A stretch of 64,000 nucleotides of DNA from SYOC01 sp964441775 (GCA_964441775.1 CAYTVL010000018.1:27480-91479); one strand, 5' to 3'; positions 1 to 8,861 are shown, numbered from the stretch's first letter. The notes: generated by a model not told the origin, from the sequence alone. Numbers and translations are program-made.

Positions 1-1108
1 TCGGCGTCGCTTTGGCAAGGTCGATCTTGGCGCGCAGTTCCGTTGCATAATCAGCGGACGTGAGCAAAGGGATGGGAACGTTCGTGAAATCCGGGTCGCC
101 TAAGTAGCGGGCGCGATCGCGAAACGCGAGGCGCATCGTTTCCGTCAGAATATGCACCGCTTTGGGTGAGTGAAAACCGAATTCGCGCAGAGGAAAGCCA
201 GATAAGACATTCAACATTTGCAAAATCAATGCGCCGCCCGAACTCGGCGGCGGCATGGAGTGAATCTCCGCGCCCTGAAAAGCGCCAGTCAAAGGAGTAC
301 GATACAGCACCCGGTACTGATCCAGATCCGCTTGCGTGAGGAGCCCGCCCCGGGCTTTCATTTCTTTTACGATCGCCTTGGCCACGCGGCCCTTATAGAA
401 TGCGTCCTTGCCTCGTTTCGCAATTTCCCGCAGCGTCCGCGCCAGGTCTTTCTGCACGAGCAGTTCACCCTCGTGCAACGGACGATCTTCGCGAAAATAA
501 ATGGCCCGAGTTGTCGGAGAATCGCCCAGCAATTTCGTGCGGTAGGCGATAGCGCTAGAAAGCTGCGGATAAATCGGGAATCCATCCTCAGCCAAACGAA
601 TCGCCGGTTCCATCACCTCTTTGAGCGGCAACGTCCCGTATTTTTTCTGCACTTCAACGAGCCCTGCTACTAAACCTGGAATCGCGACGGCCAGAGGACC
701 ATTGCGACTGAGATCAGGAACCGCTTTACCATCGCGGACGAACATATCACGAGAAGCACGTAGCGGGGCGCGTTCACGAAAATCAACCGCGACGGTTTCT
801 CTGCTCTTGGCAAGATACAAAAGGAAAAATCCTCCGCCACCAATACCGGTCGATTGCGGACGGATTACACTGATAGCGAAAGAAGCCGCTACCGCTGCAT
901 CTACTGCGTTGCCTCCGCGATGCAACATCTCCGTCCCGGCGGCGCTCGCCTGATCGCCAGCGGTCACCACCATGCCCTGATGGCTCGTCGCTACGAAGGG
1001 CGCGTATTTGGCGAGGTCATCGGTCTCCGCAGTGAACGCAACAACCGGAAGCGTCACACACAACAGGAATTGGTAAAACACACCACGAAAAGTCATTCGC
1101 TTCATCAT
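1..1108 (-). CDS. ggt: Gamma-glutamyltransferase, 5' part (runs off left edge)
   Basis: The minus strand is open without stops from an ATG at 1108 to the window edge (about 369 residues). It reads as the large-subunit part of gamma-glutamyltranspeptidase: a signal-peptide-like start (MMKRMTFRGVFYQF, hydrophobic stretch), then VATSHQGMVVTAGDQAS, GGNAVDAAVAASFA, STGIGGGGFFLLY and DFRERAP, all family hallmarks. The enzyme cleaves gamma-glutamyl bonds of glutathione in the periplasm. The autoprocessing threonine that starts the small subunit lies beyond the edge, so activity cannot be judged. A GTGAGG element about 9 nt upstream supports this start, and a second ATG follows at once. It is divergent from ssb. 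Confidence 0.93.
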   Translation of the reverse strand, partial: MMKRMTFRGVFYQFLLCVTLPVVAFTAETDDLAKYAPFVATSHQGMVVTAGDQASAAGTEMLHRGGNAVDAAVAASFAISVIRPQSTGIGGGGFFLLYLAKSRETVAVDFRERAPLRASRDMFVRDGKAVPDLSRNGPLAVAIPGLVAGLVEVQKKYGTLPLKEVMEPAIRLAEDGFPIYPQLSSAIAYRTKLLGDSPTTRAIYFREDRPLHEGELLVQKDLARTLREIAKRGKDAFYKGRVAKAIVKEMKARGGLLTQADLDQYRVLYRTPLTGAFQGAEIHSMPPPSSGGALILQMLNVLSGFPLREFGFHSPKAVHILTETMRLAFRDRARYLGDPDFTNVPIPLLTSADYATELRAKIDLAKATP

Positions 1109-1272
1109 TATTCGGCGCCTCACACGCACGCCCGAGTATACGGAAGCAAACGCCGCTCAGCAACGCGCTTTCTTGCATCTTGCGCTGTCCTGCCTGTTGC
1201 ATACTGCGGCGCACAGCTCAGATTGACTTCAAAAATCGAGGTTGGTAGGGTGCCGACAAGGAGGAGCCCAGC

Positions 1273-1704
1273 ATGGCTTCTGTCAATAAAGTGATTCTCG
1301 TTGGCAATTTAGGTAAAGATCCCGAAGTCCGCTACACTCCAGGCGGACAAGCCGTGGCCAAGTTTCCTTTGGCGACGACTGACACATGGACGGATCAGGG
1401 TGGACAACGGCAAGAAAAGACCGAGTGGCACAACGTCGTGGTATGGGGCAAGCAGGCCGAGAACTGCGGCCAATATCTGGCCAAAGGTCGTCAAGTCTAT
1501 CTTGAAGGGTCTATTCGTTCCCGCAGCTATGACGACAAGGAAGGAAACAAGCGCTACATCACCGAAGTCGTTGCACAGCGCGTGCAATTTCTTGGCGGCG
1601 GTGGAGGCGGCGGACGTGGGGCGCAGTCAGAGAGCGGCGGACCGGGCGGCGGCTTTGACGATTTTGGCGGCGGTCCAATCCCTGACGATGATGTGCCGTT
1701 CTAG
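1273..1704 (+). CDS. ssb: Single-stranded DNA-binding protein
   Basis: This 143-residue protein is a standard bacterial SSB. The OB fold occupies about residues 4-110 (NKVILVGNLGKDPEVRYTP near the start, TEWHNVVVWGKQAE in the middle). A glycine-rich linker follows, then the acidic tip DDDVPF that binds partner proteins in replication, recombination and repair. An AAGGAGGA Shine-Dalgarno sequence sits 7-8 nt before the ATG. It is the first gene of a plus-strand run and lies 45 bp before the cyclase-type regulator, with no terminator seen between them. Length and domain order are normal. Confidence 0.97.
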   Translation: MASVNKVILVGNLGKDPEVRYTPGGQAVAKFPLATTDTWTDQGGQRQEKTEWHNVVVWGKQAENCGQYLAKGRQVYLEGSIRSRSYDDKEGNKRYITEVVAQRVQFLGGGGGGGRGAQSESGGPGGGFDDFGGGPIPDDDVPF

Positions 1705-1749
1705 GACGGTCATTCTAAGCGTGACCGTCAGCTCATAAGGGAGACCCCT

Positions 1750-4700
1750 ATGACCTTTGATGAGGTGCTCGCACAGGTCCAGGACCTGCTGCAACGAGAG
1801 CAGCGCGTCTCCTATCGAGGCTTGAAGCGACGCTTTGACCTTGATGACGAGTATCTCGAAGACCTCAAAGAAGAACTCATCGGCGCTAAGCGGCTGGCCG
1901 TCGATGAAGAGGGACGTTTCCTGGTCTGGGTCGGGGCTACGCCCGTTCAAAGCTCAACGTTCAACGTTCCAGGTTTCACTCCGCTTTCTCAGGACTCAGC
2001 ACTCGGAACTCAGCACTCAGCCGCCGAGCGTCGCCAACTGACCGTGATGTTCTGTGACTTGGTAGATTCGACTGCGCTATCCGAACAACTCGATCCCGAA
2101 GACCTGCGCGAGGTGGTGCAGGCGTACCATGCGATGTGCGCCGGAGCGATCACCCGGTATGCAGGCTACACAGCCCAACATTTGGGCGATGGACTACTCG
2201 TTTACTTTGGCTATCCGTCAGCGCATGAAGATGAGGCGGCGCGTGCGGTGCGCACCAGTTTGGATATTCTGGCGGGCCTTCAAGCTCTCAATGCCCGGCT
2301 GAAGCCCGCGATCAAAGCGCGCTTACCGCATCCCATCCAAGTGCGGATCGGCATTCACACAGGGCTCGTCGTCATTGGAGAGATCGGCAGCAGCGAGAAA
2401 CGGGAGCTGTTGGCGTTGGGCGAAACGCCGAACCTGGCTGCACGGCTGCAAGGGCTGGCGGAGCCCGACACCGTGGTCATCAGCGCCGCCACCCAGCATC
2501 TCGTGCAAGGCCTGTTTGAGCGCCAGGATTTAGGCGCCCAACTCCTCAAGGGGCTTTCAACTCCGGTGGCGGTGTATCGGGTCGTGCGGGAGAGCGCCGC
2601 GCAGAGCCGTTTTGAAGCGGCAACGCAGAGGGGCTTAACGCCCCTGGTGGGGAGAGCTGAAGAACTGGCCCTGTTGCAGCAGCGCTGGGAGCAGGCCAAG
2701 CGGGGCTCCGGACAAGTGGTGCTCTTGAGCGGTGAGCCAGGCATCGGCAAGTCCCGGCTGCTTCAGGAATTGAAAGAGCAACTTGCACAGGAGCTGGTGA
2801 CGCGCATTGAGTTTCACTGCTCCCCCTACCACCAGAACAGTGCGCTGTATCCCATCATTGACCACTTGCAGCGCCTGCTCCAGTTTGCGCGAGAAGACTC
2901 TCCTGCCGTCAAGCTGGAGAAACTTCAGCACGAACTTGCTCGCTATCGTTTTACCCAAGTGGACACCTTCCCGCTCTTTGCGGCGCTGTTATCGCTCCCA
3001 CATCCGGAAAGCTATCCGCCGATCACGGTGAGTCCACAGAAGCAAAGAGAGAAGACACACGCAGCGCTCGTGGCGTGGTTGATCGAAGAGGCGGAACAGC
3101 AACCGGTCTATACCGTCTGGGAAGATCTGCACTGGGCCGACCCCTCCACGTTGGAGGTGCTCACACTCTTGCTGGACCAAGTCCCTACGACGCGGTTGTT
3201 GGTGCTGCTGACCGGTCGTCCCGAGTTCACTTCGCCCTGGGGTTCGCGTTCGTACCTCACGCAGCTCACGCTCAATCGCTTGGGGCACAGTCAGGTTGAG
3301 GCGCTGGTCGAGAAGGTGAAAGGGGGCACGACCTTACCCTCTGAGGTAGTGCAGCAAATTGTGGCCAAAACGGACGGCGTGCCGTTATTTGTTGAGGAGC
3401 TGACGAAAACCATTGTCGAAGCCGTAGGGACGACGCATACGTCACCCCTCCAACTGGCCATTCCCGCGACGTTGCAAGACTCATTGATGGCGCGGCTTGA
3501 TCGATTGGGGCCAGCCAAAGAGATTGCTCAACTGGGCGCAACTCTGGGACGAGAGTTTAGCTACGAACTGCTTGACGCAGTGGCCAACCGAGACGAAGGC
3601 AGTTTGCAGCAAGGGCTGCGGCAGCTAGTGGAGGCCGAGCTGCTCTATCAGCGCGGCCTGCCCCCGCAGGCGACATATCTCTTCAAACATGCGCTCATCC
3701 AGGACACGGCCTATCAATCGTTGTTGAAGAGCAAGCGTCAGCAACTGCATCAGCAAATTGCCCAGATGCTGGAAGCACAGTTCTCAGACACCAAAGAGAC
3801 TCAGCCTGAACTCCTCGCCCATCACTACACCGAAGCGGGTTTCATCGAGCAGGCCATTCCATATTGGCAGAAAGCCGGGGAACGCGCCACACAGCGCTCA
3901 GCCTATGTGGAAGCGATTGCTCACCTCACCAAGGGGTTGGAGATTCTAAAGACTTTGCCAGACAGCTCTAAACGCGTCCAGCAAGAGCTATTCCTGCAGA
4001 CCACCCTCGGCCAGGCTCTGGCTGACATTAAGGGCTTCGCGGCTTCGGAAGTGGAAGCAGCCTACGCCCGGGCGCTGGAGTTAAGCCGACGGGTGGGGGA
4101 AACACCTCAACTCTTTCCAGTGCTACAGGGATTAAGAGCGTTTTATGTTTCACGAGCGGAGTATAGGGTGGCTCATAAACTGGGGGAACAATTCTTGAGT
4201 CTTGCCCAGAACCTGCAAGATCCAGCTCTCCTTTTGCAGGCCCACCAGGGGCTAGGAAGCCCCCTGTGCATGAGCGGAGAGTTCGCGGCAGCCCTAGAAC
4301 ATTTTGACCAAGCAATCGCTTTCTACAACCCTACGCAACACCGTTCGCTGACCTTCCCCAAGGTGTATAGCCAGAATATGGGAGCCTATGCTCTCTTGGC
4401 TTTAGGCTATCCGACTCAAGCCCAGAAGAGAAACCACGAAGCGCTTACATCGGCCCGAGAGCTGTCTCGTCCCTTTGAACGGGCGTATTCCTTATTTCAT
4501 ACCGCCATATTTCATCTCTATCTGCGGGAGGGACCGGCAGCTAAAGAACTGTCAGAAGAAGCTCTGACCCTTGCGACCGATCTGGGATTCTCGATGATCG
4601 CGGCTTGGGCTACGACCACTCTGGGGTGGGCGCTCACTGAGCAGGGCAAGATGGAAGAGGGAATTGACCAGATGCGCCAGGGCCTCACTGCCCTCCGATC

Positions 4701-5136
4701 TACGGGAGCAGAGGTGTCCCTGCCAATTTTGCTTGGGGAAACGGCTGAAGCGTGTGGGAAAGCGGGACGAACCGGAGAGGGGCTAGAGCTCCTGGCCGAG
4801 GCATTAGCGACAGTACACAAAACTGGAGAGGGCTTCTTCAAAGCGGAATTGTATCGGCTCAAGGGCGAGCTAACATTTCAGTTGCAAGTCGAAAGTCACA
4901 AATCAAAAGTCGAAGAAACTGAAGAATATTTTCTCGAGGCTATCAAGGTCGCACGCCGGCAACAAGCCAAGTTTTGGGAACTCCGAGCCTCGACAAGCTT
5001 GGCTCGTCTATGGCGACAACAAGGCAAGCTCGACGCTGCCCGCACTATGCTTGCGGATGTATACAACTGGTTCATCGAAGGCTTCGATACGAAAGACTTG
5101 CAGGAAGCGAAGACACTGCTAGACGAACTCTCGTAA
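1750..5136 (+). CDS. Adenylate/guanylate cyclase-AAA ATPase-TPR regulator
   Basis: A 1128-residue multidomain signalling protein. Residues 1-62 form a small helical, DNA-binding-like N-terminal domain. Residues 93-280 are a class III nucleotide cyclase domain with metal-binding aspartates in FCDLVDST (D103) and HLGDGL (D147), and a GETPNLAARL segment. An AAA/STAND ATPase follows, with P-loop GEPGIGKS at 328-335. From about residue 690 to the end there are TPR-like helical repeats. The family is common in large soil-type genomes; its signals are mostly unknown. Residues 66-91 are an odd linker encoded by short ACTCAGC-type DNA repeats, and another repeat-like stretch (AAAGTC words) codes for about residues 1045-1057. 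The start has a GGGAGA site upstream. Confidence 0.9.
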   Translation: MTFDEVLAQVQDLLQREQRVSYRGLKRRFDLDDEYLEDLKEELIGAKRLAVDEEGRFLVWVGATPVQSSTFNVPGFTPLSQDSALGTQHSAAERRQLTVMFCDLVDSTALSEQLDPEDLREVVQAYHAMCAGAITRYAGYTAQHLGDGLLVYFGYPSAHEDEAARAVRTSLDILAGLQALNARLKPAIKARLPHPIQVRIGIHTGLVVIGEIGSSEKRELLALGETPNLAARLQGLAEPDTVVISAATQHLVQGLFERQDLGAQLLKGLSTPVAVYRVVRESAAQSRFEAATQRGLTPLVGRAEELALLQQRWEQAKRGSGQVVLLSGEPGIGKSRLLQELKEQLAQELVTRIEFHCSPYHQNSALYPIIDHLQRLLQFAREDSPAVKLEKLQHELARYRFTQVDTFPLFAALLSLPHPESYPPITVSPQKQREKTHAALVAWLIEEAEQQPVYTVWEDLHWADPSTLEVLTLLLDQVPTTRLLVLLTGRPEFTSPWGSRSYLTQLTLNRLGHSQVEALVEKVKGGTTLPSEVVQQIVAKTDGVPLFVEELTKTIVEAVGTTHTSPLQLAIPATLQDSLMARLDRLGPAKEIAQLGATLGREFSYELLDAVANRDEGSLQQGLRQLVEAELLYQRGLPPQATYLFKHALIQDTAYQSLLKSKRQQLHQQIAQMLEAQFSDTKETQPELLAHHYTEAGFIEQAIPYWQKAGERATQRSAYVEAIAHLTKGLEILKTLPDSSKRVQQELFLQTTLGQALADIKGFAASEVEAAYARALELSRRVGETPQLFPVLQGLRAFYVSRAEYRVAHKLGEQFLSLAQNLQDPALLLQAHQGLGSPLCMSGEFAAALEHFDQAIAFYNPTQHRSLTFPKVYSQNMGAYALLALGYPTQAQKRNHEALTSARELSRPFERAYSLFHTAIFHLYLREGPAAKELSEEALTLATDLGFSMIAAWATTTLGWALTEQGKMEEGIDQMRQGLTALRSTGAEVSLPILLGETAEACGKAGRTGEGLELLAEALATVHKTGEGFFKAELYRLKGELTFQLQVESHKSKVEETEEYFLEAIKVARRQQAKFWELRASTSLARLWRQQGKLDAARTMLADVYNWFIEGFDTKDLQEAKTLLDELS
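1945..2022. repeat. Short ACTCAGC/GTTCAAC repeat cluster inside coding sequence
   Basis: Within the cyclase gene, the linker between the N-terminal domain and the cyclase domain is made of short tandem words: AACGTTC occurs twice in succession, and CTCAGCACTC occurs twice a few bases apart. The same kind of word recurs next to stop codons at 25321, 37104-37202 and 42850-42880. It stays in frame here. This suggests that a dispersed short-repeat family has been accommodated as a linker. Confidence 0.6.
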
Positions 5137-5160
5137 AACTTGAGAAAGGTTTGCTCCTTT

Positions 5161-5448
5161 ATGACTCGCATCCATGTCGAATCGGTCCACAAAGACGCGA
5201 TGGTTTCCCTTGTAGAAAATTCATTGGCGATACAGCAGAAGATGTTGCGGGCAGGGCTGAAGCGCACGAAAGCCCGTCTGAAAGCCTTCGAGAAGGAGTT
5301 TGGCGAGTCGAGTCAGCAGTTTTACCGCGCCTATCAGTCCGGAACGAGAGGTGACGATGAAAAAATCATGGAATGGGCTGGAGAATGGGAGACCTATCAA
5401 GAATTGACAACGGCGTTGGCGCTGCTCAAGGAGACTGAGGTTTGTTGA
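5161..5448 (+). CDS. Putative antitoxin of TumE-type pair (coiled coil)
   Basis: A small 95-residue, mainly helical protein (IQQKMLRAGLKRTKARLKAF, charged heptad-like pattern). It lies immediately downstream of the cyclase gene and overlaps the following TumE-like gene by a few bases. I take the ATG at 5161, with AAAGG about 12 nt upstream; a TTG at 5140 would add seven residues. I do not recognise a named family. Overlap with a DUF6516/TumE-like protein and its size suggest the antitoxin of a type II pair, which is an inference from context. Confidence 0.6.
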   Translation: MTRIHVESVHKDAMVSLVENSLAIQQKMLRAGLKRTKARLKAFEKEFGESSQQFYRAYQSGTRGDDEKIMEWAGEWETYQELTTALALLKETEVC

Positions 5449-5843
5449 TCGAGGAATACTTTGTTCACCTGGAGCGGATGTTTGCTTCTTGTCCTCATGT
5501 GATACAGACAACTTTAACCAAAGAAAGGCGCGCGCCTCACATCGGTTTCATACAGGGCGCCATTCTATTTTCTCAGGGAATCGAGCTGTTTTTGATGGAG
5601 TTTGTCCGTACCCAACCCCGGTTGATCAAGAGCAAGTATCGCTATCATTGCCAAGACGCCAAGGGGCAATTGTTGTTCCGTTACGATGATGCCCCACACC
5701 ATCGCGTCAGCACCTTTCCTCACCATAAACATGTACGAACGGGCAGCGAAGGAGAAACCATTGTCGCCAGCTTGTCCCCTTCGCTTGAACGTCTTGTGAA
5801 CGAAGTGGCGGATCTCGTCAAGCAAGCGAGGCGGAACTCCTGA
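5442..5843 (+). CDS. TumE-like (DUF6516) putative toxin
   Basis: This 133-residue protein carries the DUF6516/TumE pattern: a central YRYHCQDAKGQLLFRYDDAP stretch, then the histidine-rich FPHHKHV segment and a helical C-terminus. TumE was described as the toxin of a plasmid-stabilising toxin-antitoxin pair; its exact target is not evident from sequence. Translation starts at a TTG (5442 or 5445) overlapping the stop of the preceding gene, which implies translational coupling. Sitting behind a housekeeping and regulatory run, the pair may be chromosomally resident or a recent arrival. The family call is good; toxicity is inferred. Confidence 0.72.
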   Translation: MLIEEYFVHLERMFASCPHVIQTTLTKERRAPHIGFIQGAILFSQGIELFLMEFVRTQPRLIKSKYRYHCQDAKGQLLFRYDDAPHHRVSTFPHHKHVRTGSEGETIVASLSPSLERLVNEVADLVKQARRNS

Positions 5844-5919
5844 AATGAAGAGGTCAAAAGATCTACAAGAGGCTAAGGACTATGGGACAAAACTCCAACA
5901 CTGGGCGTAAGGGCAGGGG

Positions 5920-6006
5920 GTCATTGCGAGCGCAGCGAAGCAATCTTGGCCCAGTTATTTCGGCACTTGCGAGATTGCTTCGTCGTCTGCGACTCCTCGC
6001 AATGAC
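5920..6006. repeat. REP/MITE-like imperfect palindrome (TCATTGCGAG family)
   Basis: An intergenic inverted repeat. The left arm begins GTCATTGCGAGCGCAGCGAA (5920 on) and continues to CAATCT at 5946. The right arm runs from AGATTGCTTCG at 5972 to CTCGCAATGAC at 6006. The arms are complementary over most of their length. Similar TCATTGCGAGCGAAGCGAAG elements are dispersed in many bacterial genomes, especially Desulfobacterota and Chlorobi relatives. The surrounding 5844-6109 holds no convincing gene; small ORFs there are read from the repeat itself. Confidence 0.8.
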
Positions 6007-6109
6007 AGGCTCTTCGACCTTCGTTTTTAGGTTTTGTCTCACAGTCCTAAGGCGCTGCTGGACGAGTTGCCGAAAAGCAGCCGGTGAGCCCTTTCTCACC
6101 ATCCGCCTT

Positions 6110-6769
6110 TCAATCGCGGTCCCGCTGATAGTGCTTCACATAGTCCGGAAGTGTGATTTCTGAGCTGAGGTAAGAGTCAGGCAGAGGAGCCTGGGGCAGC
6201 AAACGCAGCGGCAGTTCTCCAGCCCAGCACGACAACTGCAAATCCTCTTCGTCCTCAATCGGCGGCCCTGTTCGTATCTTTGCGGACACTTCTTCGAGCG
6301 GGATGCGCAGCACCGACGTGGCTTTGAGCTCTTGCTCAGTCGGCCAGCGCACGTCATTCCAGCGCTGAGGAACAACGTGCTCGACGATCGCTTTGACGGC
6401 GTCGTTCTTCTCAGTGGTGTCAGTTACCTCATGCGCCATTCCCAGCACCATCACGGAACGGTAATTCATCGAGTGATGAAACGCGGAGCGGGCGAGCACC
6501 AGACCATCGAGAATGGTGACGGTGACGCACATCGGTACGCCTTCTTTCAGCGTGCGCAGCATGCGGCTGGCGCTGGAGCCGTGAATATAGAGCTGGTCGT
6601 TCACCCGAGCATGGATGGTCGGAATAACGTACGGTTGTCCGTCGACGACGAATCCCACATGACAGTAAAGCCCTTCATCGAGGATTGCTTCCACCACAGC
6701 ACGGTCATACGATCCTCGCGTTGATCTTCGATGCAGTGTGGTGCGATCCGTCGGGGTGAACTGGGACAT
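6110..6769 (-). CDS. Pyridoxamine 5'-phosphate oxidase family (FMN-binding split barrel) protein
   Basis: A 219-residue protein of the flavin-nucleotide-binding / NimA-like group. The N-terminus (TDRTTLHRRSTRGSYDRAVV) and the stretch GFVVDGQPYVIPTIHARVND are typical, followed by the split-barrel core with IHGSSASRMLRTL and a dimer-forming C-terminal half. Members bind FMN or F420 and reduce small molecules; the substrate is not inferable. The start at 6769 is preceded by AGAAGGAGAAACC, a strong ribosome-binding site; the reading frame extends 36 codons further but without a comparable site. It is monocistronic, divergent from the membrane gene at 6988. Confidence 0.82.
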   Translation of the reverse strand: MSQFTPTDRTTLHRRSTRGSYDRAVVEAILDEGLYCHVGFVVDGQPYVIPTIHARVNDQLYIHGSSASRMLRTLKEGVPMCVTVTILDGLVLARSAFHHSMNYRSVMVLGMAHEVTDTTEKNDAVKAIVEHVVPQRWNDVRWPTEQELKATSVLRIPLEEVSAKIRTGPPIEDEEDLQLSCWAGELPLRLLPQAPLPDSYLSSEITLPDYVKHYQRDRD

Positions 6770-6987
6770 TGGTTTCTCCTTCTCATTGCTGATGACGCCG
6801 CACGTCCTGCGCCGGTAGTGCCCAAAGTGTACAACCAGACAAGCGCGCCTGCTCGGTGTACCATAGAGATTTTGCAAAAGACAGCATGTTTTTTCCTGCT
6901 CTGCGATCGGTCAGAATTCGACACAGGCTTTCACTGTAAGTGACTTCTTGCATTTCCCTGCGAGGCGGATTACATCCTGAGCGCAAG

Positions 6988-7695
6988 ATGCGAATGATGT
7001 TGAGCCATCAGGAAATCAGGACCGGAGCGGCCTGTGCAATCTCCGGCAGTCTCTTACTTCTCATCGGAACCTATCTGCATCCGATGGGCGCCGATCCAAA
7101 CCAGGCCGTTGCCGCCTTCACCGAATACGCCGCAGACCGTTTGTGGGTGATGAGCCATTTGACGCAGCTTGCTGGAGTTGCCCTGATGGTGGTTACGCTC
7201 TTATGCGTGGCGCATCAGATAGAGAAGGAAGTTGGCGTCGTTTGGGCACGGCTCGCGGCGGGAGGGGCGCTCGTCAGCCTGACCGTGGCCACGGTACTGC
7301 AAGCCGTGGACGGAGTGGCCCTGAAAATGATGGTCGATGTATGGGCTGCGGCGGCGCCCACGCAAAAAGAAGGAGCTTTTCAAGCTGCCTTTGCGGTTCG
7401 GCAAATCGAAATTGGCTTAGCCAGTATGCTCAGTCTTTCGATGGGGCTCACCGTCACTCTGTATGGAGGACTACTCCTCGTTGGCCGAACGTATCCACAA
7501 TGGCTCGGCGGGCTCGCTCTTCTGGGCGGTCTCCCCATGATAGTTGCTGGGATCATAGCGGCGTATGCGGGGTTCTCTGAACTGGAGATGATGATCAGTA
7601 TGCCGGCAAGTATGCTGTTGCTGGTGTGGATGCTTCTTCTGGGGGCCTACATGTGGAGACAAGGGAAAAGGCTGCCGGAAGATCCGCTCGCCTGA
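6988..7695 (+). CDS. DUF4386-like integral membrane protein
   Basis: A hydrophobic protein of about 235 residues with roughly six predicted membrane segments (for example ISGSLLLLIGTYLHP, LTQLAGVALMVVTLLCV, MLSLSMGLTVTLYGGLLLVG, ASMLLLVWMLLLGAYMW). It resembles DUF4386-type proteins, for which no function is established. Three ATGs lie close together at 6988, 6994 and 6997 and no good ribosome-binding site separates them, so the start is uncertain by a few codons. It lies 19 bp before the DUF1772 gene and is probably co-transcribed with it. Confidence 0.65.
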   Translation: MRMMLSHQEIRTGAACAISGSLLLLIGTYLHPMGADPNQAVAAFTEYAADRLWVMSHLTQLAGVALMVVTLLCVAHQIEKEVGVVWARLAAGGALVSLTVATVLQAVDGVALKMMVDVWAAAAPTQKEGAFQAAFAVRQIEIGLASMLSLSMGLTVTLYGGLLLVGRTYPQWLGGLALLGGLPMIVAGIIAAYAGFSELEMMISMPASMLLLVWMLLLGAYMWRQGKRLPEDPLA

Positions 7696-7714
7696 CCAAC
7701 CGGGAGGGATCAAG

Positions 7715-8155
7715 ATGCTTACCATTGTTGAATTCATAGCCAGTCTGAGTTGCACCTTGTTTACAGGCGCCGCAGTCTACATCAATCTCGTCGAACATCC
7801 AGCGCGCATGGGCTGTGACACCAAAACCGCCGTCACCGTGTGGGCCCCGAGTTATAAACGCGCGACCGTCATGCAAGCGTCCCTGGCAATTACTGGTTTC
7901 TTAGCCGGAGTAGGAGCTTGGGGATTTGGTGGCGGCGTTTGGTGGCTCTTCGGCGCCGTGCTGCTGGGGGCGGTTGTCCCGTTCACCTTCATTGCCGTCA
8001 TGCCCACAAATCACGCCTTGCTCACGCCCGGGCGGGACCTCTCTTCCTCTGAAACCCGGGCACTGCTTGAAAAGTGGGGAAGACTGCATGCGGTGCGCAG
8101 TGGGTTGAGCCTGGTGGCGTCTGTCGTCTATCTCTCGCTGATTTTAAGAGCCTGA
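7715..8155 (+). CDS. DUF1772 (anthrone-oxygenase-like) membrane protein
   Basis: A 146-residue membrane protein with about four hydrophobic segments. The DUF1772 signatures are present: INLVEHPARM near the N-terminus, PFTFIAVMPTNHALL in the middle and LLEKWGRLHAVRS near the C-terminus. Bacterial members are uncharacterised, while fungal relatives act as anthrone oxygenases in pigment pathways. A GGGAGGGA ribosome-binding site precedes the ATG. It follows the DUF4386-like gene by 19 bp and precedes a glutathione transferase by 52 bp. This suggests a small oxidative or detoxification operon. Confidence 0.8.
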   Translation: MLTIVEFIASLSCTLFTGAAVYINLVEHPARMGCDTKTAVTVWAPSYKRATVMQASLAITGFLAGVGAWGFGGGVWWLFGAVLLGAVVPFTFIAVMPTNHALLTPGRDLSSSETRALLEKWGRLHAVRSGLSLVASVVYLSLILRA

Positions 8156-8207
8156 GTCGCTGTCGTGATCATGTTGGGACGAGTTCATAAGATTGGAGGC
8201 CTGTCAC

Positions 8208-8813
8208 ATGTTGCGTTTGTACGATTATCTCGAATCAGGCAACGGCTACAAAGTCCGCCTGCTGCTGACACAACTTAGCCTTCCATTTGAACGGATTGAA
8301 TTAGACATTGTCAAAGGCGAAACTCGCACGCCGGAGTTTCTCGCAAAAAATCTCAACGGTAGAATTCCTGTGCTTGAAATCAAGCTGGGTGAATTTCTCG
8401 CTGAATCCAACGCGATCATGTTCTACCTGGCTGAGGGAACGCCATTCCTGCCAGAGGAGCATTGGGAGCGGGCCCAGGTGCTGCAGTGGATGTTCTTTGA
8501 GCAATACAGCCATGAGCCTAATATCGCGACTTCTCGGTTCTGGATTACTCATCCTCTCTTTAATGACGAACGCCGCGCTCAGCTCCCTCAAAAGCAGACC
8601 CTCGGCTACGCCGCTCTTGATGTAATGGAAAAGCATCTAACTGGGCGTTTGTTTTTTGTCGGCGACCGCTATTCCATCGCTGACATCGCTTTATATGCCT
8701 ATACCCATGTGGCGCACGAAGGCGACTTTGACCTTACCAGGTACCCGCATATTCGCGCCTGGCTGGAGCGAGTCCGCAGTCAACCACAGCATATTCCGAT
8801 CACACGAGGGTAA
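8208..8813 (+). CDS. Glutathione S-transferase family protein
   Basis: A 201-residue GST. The thioredoxin-like N-terminal domain opens LRLYDYLESGNGYKVRLLL and contains the cis-proline NGRIPVLEI and the glutathione-contacting ESNAIMFYLAEG. The all-helical C-terminal domain ends with GDRYSIADIALYAYTHVAHE, the conserved N-capping box region. It probably conjugates or isomerises electrophiles in the cytoplasm. The ATG at 8208 has GGAGG 8 nt upstream and is preferred to a TTG at 8193. It is the last gene of the plus-strand run and convergent with the MAPEG gene, another glutathione-linked family. Confidence 0.92.
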   Translation: MLRLYDYLESGNGYKVRLLLTQLSLPFERIELDIVKGETRTPEFLAKNLNGRIPVLEIKLGEFLAESNAIMFYLAEGTPFLPEEHWERAQVLQWMFFEQYSHEPNIATSRFWITHPLFNDERRAQLPQKQTLGYAALDVMEKHLTGRLFFVGDRYSIADIALYAYTHVAHEGDFDLTRYPHIRAWLERVRSQPQHIPITRG

Positions 8814-8861
8814 ACTTTTCTCTACGACAGCAGCAGGTGTGTCAGTATCGGTCTAAGCCAA

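Noticed and set aside
218..1294. Several plus-strand frames of 66-151 codons opposite the left-edge gene
   Set aside because: The minus strand encodes a continuous, clearly recognisable gamma-glutamyltransferase; the plus frames are its shadows.
1945..2022. Repeat cluster as a CRISPR array
   Set aside because: The repeat words are too short, lack regular spacers and lie in frame inside a coding sequence; no cas genes are present anywhere in the window.
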